From the NCBI GenBank assembly GCA_019637875.1, contig JAHBUW010000002.1, positions 310,001-374,000 of the forward strand: a stretch of DNA of 64,000 nucleotides. The letters run 5' to 3'. Shown here piece after piece: positions 61,990 through 64,000 of the stretch. Positions within the stretch are counted from its first letter, which is position 1, and each line of letters begins with the position of its first letter. This stretch comes from Pseudobdellovibrionaceae bacterium (GTDB lineage Bacteria; Bdellovibrionota; Bdellovibrionia; Bdellovibrionales; Bdellovibrionaceae). The position numbers were made by a program, and so were the translations under genes. The notes under the pieces were generated by a model. The model worked only from the letters and a program-made list of their open reading frames with translations. It made no database searches and was not told where the DNA came from.

Positions 61990-64000
61990 CTAGCCGGCGG
62001 CCTGTTCCAGGGCGCGGGGGCCGACGACCGAGACGACCGTGGGTTGGCGGAAGATTTGGCGGGCGAGGTCGCGGATCTCTTGGGCCGTGACGGCTTGGTA
62101 TTTGGCGGCGCTGGTGAAGGTTTCGTTGTAGTCCATGCCGTAGAGGTCGTTGAAGAGGATCGCTGCCGAGATGGAGCTTGCGCGCTGCAGGTCGATGTCG
62201 TGGCGACCGATGATGTAGCGCTTCGCGCGTTCGAGTTCGTCCGCCGGGACGATTTCTTCGCACAGGCGATCGAACTGCTCGTGCATCATGCGAAGCGCGG
62301 TTTCGGTTTTGCCCGGAGCGCAGCCGATGTACGCGCCGAAGTAACCGCCGTCCAGACCTTCCATCCGCAAAGGCGACACGCTGTATGCCAGCGAGTTTTT
62401 ATCGCGCAATTCGAGGAAAAGGCGTCCGCCCTGCCCCGCCAGGATCGACTGAATGATCTGTAGAGCGTAGCGGCGATCGTCGAACATCGTCAGACCCGGA
62501 AACCCGCACACCAGGTGGGTTTGCTCTTTTTCGACCTTCTCGAAAACCGAAACCGCCGAGGTCGGATACACGATCGCCTTCGAATCCGGCACCAACGCAA
62601 TCGGCGCTTTTTTGCCAACCGCGGCTTCGTAGGCTTGCACCCAGGAGTCGACATCGGTCGCCCCGCAAATCGCGATGGTTTTCCTGCGCTTCAGGAAATT
62701 CGCGCTCCACCAGTCGCGCAGATTCTCGCGCGTCAGCGATTGCAGGCTGGCCATCGTGCCCAGTCCGTCACGGCTATACGCATGCGCGCCGAACATCCCT
62801 TGCGCGAAAAGCTGCATGCAGATCTGCGCGGGGTTGTCCTTCTTCGCCTGGATCTGGTGCTGCTGAATCTGACGTTCGCGGTCGATCACTTCCTGCGGGA
62901 ACGTGGGCTGAGTCAACATTTGCGCCCACAGCTCGGTCATCGGCTGAATCGCCGAAGACAGAACGTCCACACCCATCGAGAGCGAATTTTTACCGCCCAT
63001 GGGACTCATGCCCGCCGCGAGGCCTTCAATCTTGGTCGAAATGTCGAGCTCGGTCAGCTCGGGCGTTCCGCCCATCCACGCGCGCGTGACGAGTTCACAC
63101 AAGCCGCCTTGGTTGGCGGGCTCGGCGCGCATTCCGCTCATCGCCGCAACCCGTACGGAGACGACCGGAGTATCGAAAGAGGGACGGTAAAGGACGCGGT
63201 CCCCGTTCGCGAGTTCGATCAGCTCGACCTCGGGCGTCCGGTTCTGCGCCTTGAAGCGCGGAACCGCCGCATGTTTCACCTTCACGACCTTCGCTTTTTT
63301 CTTCGCCGCGGGATCTTTCAGATCTTTCTTCAAATCCGCGATGAACGTCTTCAAAGCGACCGCAAGATCCTTCGCCTTCTGTCCCTGCAGACCCGTCGCG
63401 ATCGTCGCGTCGGGAAGTAGGTACTTGCGCGCGACCTTTTGCAAATCCGCCGAGGTCAGACCCCGCATGATTTTCAGATAGCGCTCGGACATCTTCACGT
63501 CGCGGAAGTGAAATTCAAGATTCCCGTACTTGCGCGCAAGGCCGTCGACGGACTCCAACGAGTAGAATTCATCACTTTGCAGATTCGTGACCGCGCGCTG
63601 AATTTCCGCGGCGTCGACACCGTCGCGGATCACGCGCATGAGCTCTTCACGGATGGCGGCGAAGATTTTTTTCGGATCCGAATCCGCGAAGCTGGTCGAG
63701 ATCAGAAAGAGTCCCGCATCGGAAGGCGTGAACGTGCTGGCGCCCACGCTCTGCACGAGCGGCTCCTGCATCCGCAGCCGGTGCACCAGACGTGAAGTTT
63801 CCCCCGCGCCCAACACGAACGCGAGCAGATCGAGCGCCGGAATGTCGGCGTGCGAGATTTTCGGCACGGGCCAGCCCACGTAGGCGATGGACTGCTCGAA
63901 CTTCGAAGTGTCGACCTTGATTTTCGCCTTGGTGATCTTCGGCACCTTCGGGCGCTTCACTTTGCGCACGGGATGCGTCTGCAGATCGCCGAAGAACTCC
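61990..64000 (-). CDS. M16-family peptidase, two-module (5' end outside window)
   Basis: The frame is open to the window edge; about 670 C-terminal residues are visible. The visible part holds the second half of an N-terminal M16 module (VPKISHADIPALDLLAFVLGAGETSRLVHRLRMQEPLVQSVGAS) and a complete C-terminal module (VELIELANGDRVLYRPSFDTPVVSVRVAAMSGMRAEPANQGGLCELVTRAWMGGT) in which HxxEH is absent, as expected for the inactive partner module. The active module's HxxEH should lie beyond the edge. FFGDLQTHPVRKV lies next to the edge. Bacterial two-module M16 proteases act in periplasm or cytoplasm. Confidence 0.85.
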   Translation of the reverse strand, partial: EFFGDLQTHPVRKVKRPKVPKITKAKIKVDTSKFEQSIAYVGWPVPKISHADIPALDLLAFVLGAGETSRLVHRLRMQEPLVQSVGASTFTPSDAGLFLISTSFADSDPKKIFAAIREELMRVIRDGVDAAEIQRAVTNLQSDEFYSLESVDGLARKYGNLEFHFRDVKMSERYLKIMRGLTSADLQKVARKYLLPDATIATGLQGQKAKDLAVALKTFIADLKKDLKDPAAKKKAKVVKVKHAAVPRFKAQNRTPEVELIELANGDRVLYRPSFDTPVVSVRVAAMSGMRAEPANQGGLCELVTRAWMGGTPELTELDISTKIEGLAAGMSPMGGKNSLSMGVDVLSSAIQPMTELWAQMLTQPTFPQEVIDRERQIQQHQIQAKKDNPAQICMQLFAQGMFGAHAYSRDGLGTMASLQSLTRENLRDWWSANFLKRRKTIAICGATDVDSWVQAYEAAVGKKAPIALVPDSKAIVYPTSAVSVFEKVEKEQTHLVCGFPGLTMFDDRRYALQIIQSILAGQGGRLFLELRDKNSLAYSVSPLRMEGLDGGYFGAYIGCAPGKTETALRMMHEQFDRLCEEIVPADELERAKRYIIGRHDIDLQRASSISAAILFNDLYGMDYNETFTSAAKYQAVTAQEIRDLARQIFRQPTVVSVVGPRALEQAAG

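Noticed and set aside
1-64000. CRISPR arrays, complete insertion sequences or prophage genes.
   Set aside because: I found no regularly spaced long direct repeats, transposase, integrase or phage structural genes. The only tandem repeats are the 19-bp hairpin units and the Pro-rich rodZ tract.

Overview
The window is about 64 kb of dense, moderately GC-rich bacterial chromosome with short intergenic gaps and many 1-4 nt ATGA/TGATG overlaps. The gene set is Gram-negative: TatBC, LolA, two C-terminally aromatic beta-barrel candidates, many lipoprotein signal peptides, MCE/Mla lipid transport, PilT and RodZ. Lys/Ala-rich tails, a KA-rich microprotein, Tad/Flp remnants and secreted FGE-like proteins with YCDGTNW-type repeats suggest a member of the Bdellovibrionota or a nearby former-deltaproteobacterial lineage. 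That placement is inference, because no rRNA is present.

Layout. 1-6 kb: a HipA-like kinase cut by the window edge, a tandem universal stress protein, a CBS-pair protein, small secreted proteins, and tRNA-Asn, tRNA-Arg and tRNA-Ser. 6-11 kb: a frame-disrupted FGE-like surface protein, a membrane protein pair, an AlkD-like glycosylase, a lipoprotein-type SAM hydrolase, a barrel candidate and tRNA-Phe. 11-15 kb: a CBS/CGL transsulfuration operon, an isolated TadB/TadC pair and a 27-residue KA-rich microprotein with its own terminator. 15-20 kb: a six-gene Mla/MCE lipid transporter operon with two ATPases and two permeases. 20-30 kb: mdh-sucC-sucD-ndk, an RNA m5U methyltransferase, then a TPR lipoprotein, RodZ, a GT39-like glycosyltransferase and a degenerate PHP protein, followed by a ferredoxin and a DEDDh exonuclease.

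30-34 kb: NAD synthetase, a DUF2203 protein, a Flp/TadE-like two-TM protein and a TPR protein. 34-41 kb: one long minus-strand cluster, rplU-rpmA-obg-nadD/rsfS-rlmH-comF-lolA-rimO and an unknown duplicated-fold protein, joining ribosome biogenesis to NAD synthesis and lipoprotein transport. 41-50 kb: secreted unknowns, a HAD phosphatase, a TM2 protein, RNase G, PilT, deoC-deoA and an NfeD/SPFH pair. 50-60 kb: a Tat-type amine oxidase, a subtilisin-like lipoprotein, AsnS and a three-subunit acyl-CoA carboxylase. 60-64 kb: TatBC, a conserved unknown, a dense array of GTACC-cored hairpins, and an M16 peptidase cut by the window edge.

The strongest candidate for something undescribed is the Mla-type transporter at 15.2-19.8 kb. 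Its two ATPases carry complementary motif defects, which predicts a heterodimer with one canonical and one degenerate ATP site. The hairpin array at 61.85-61.99 kb is the most striking non-coding structure.
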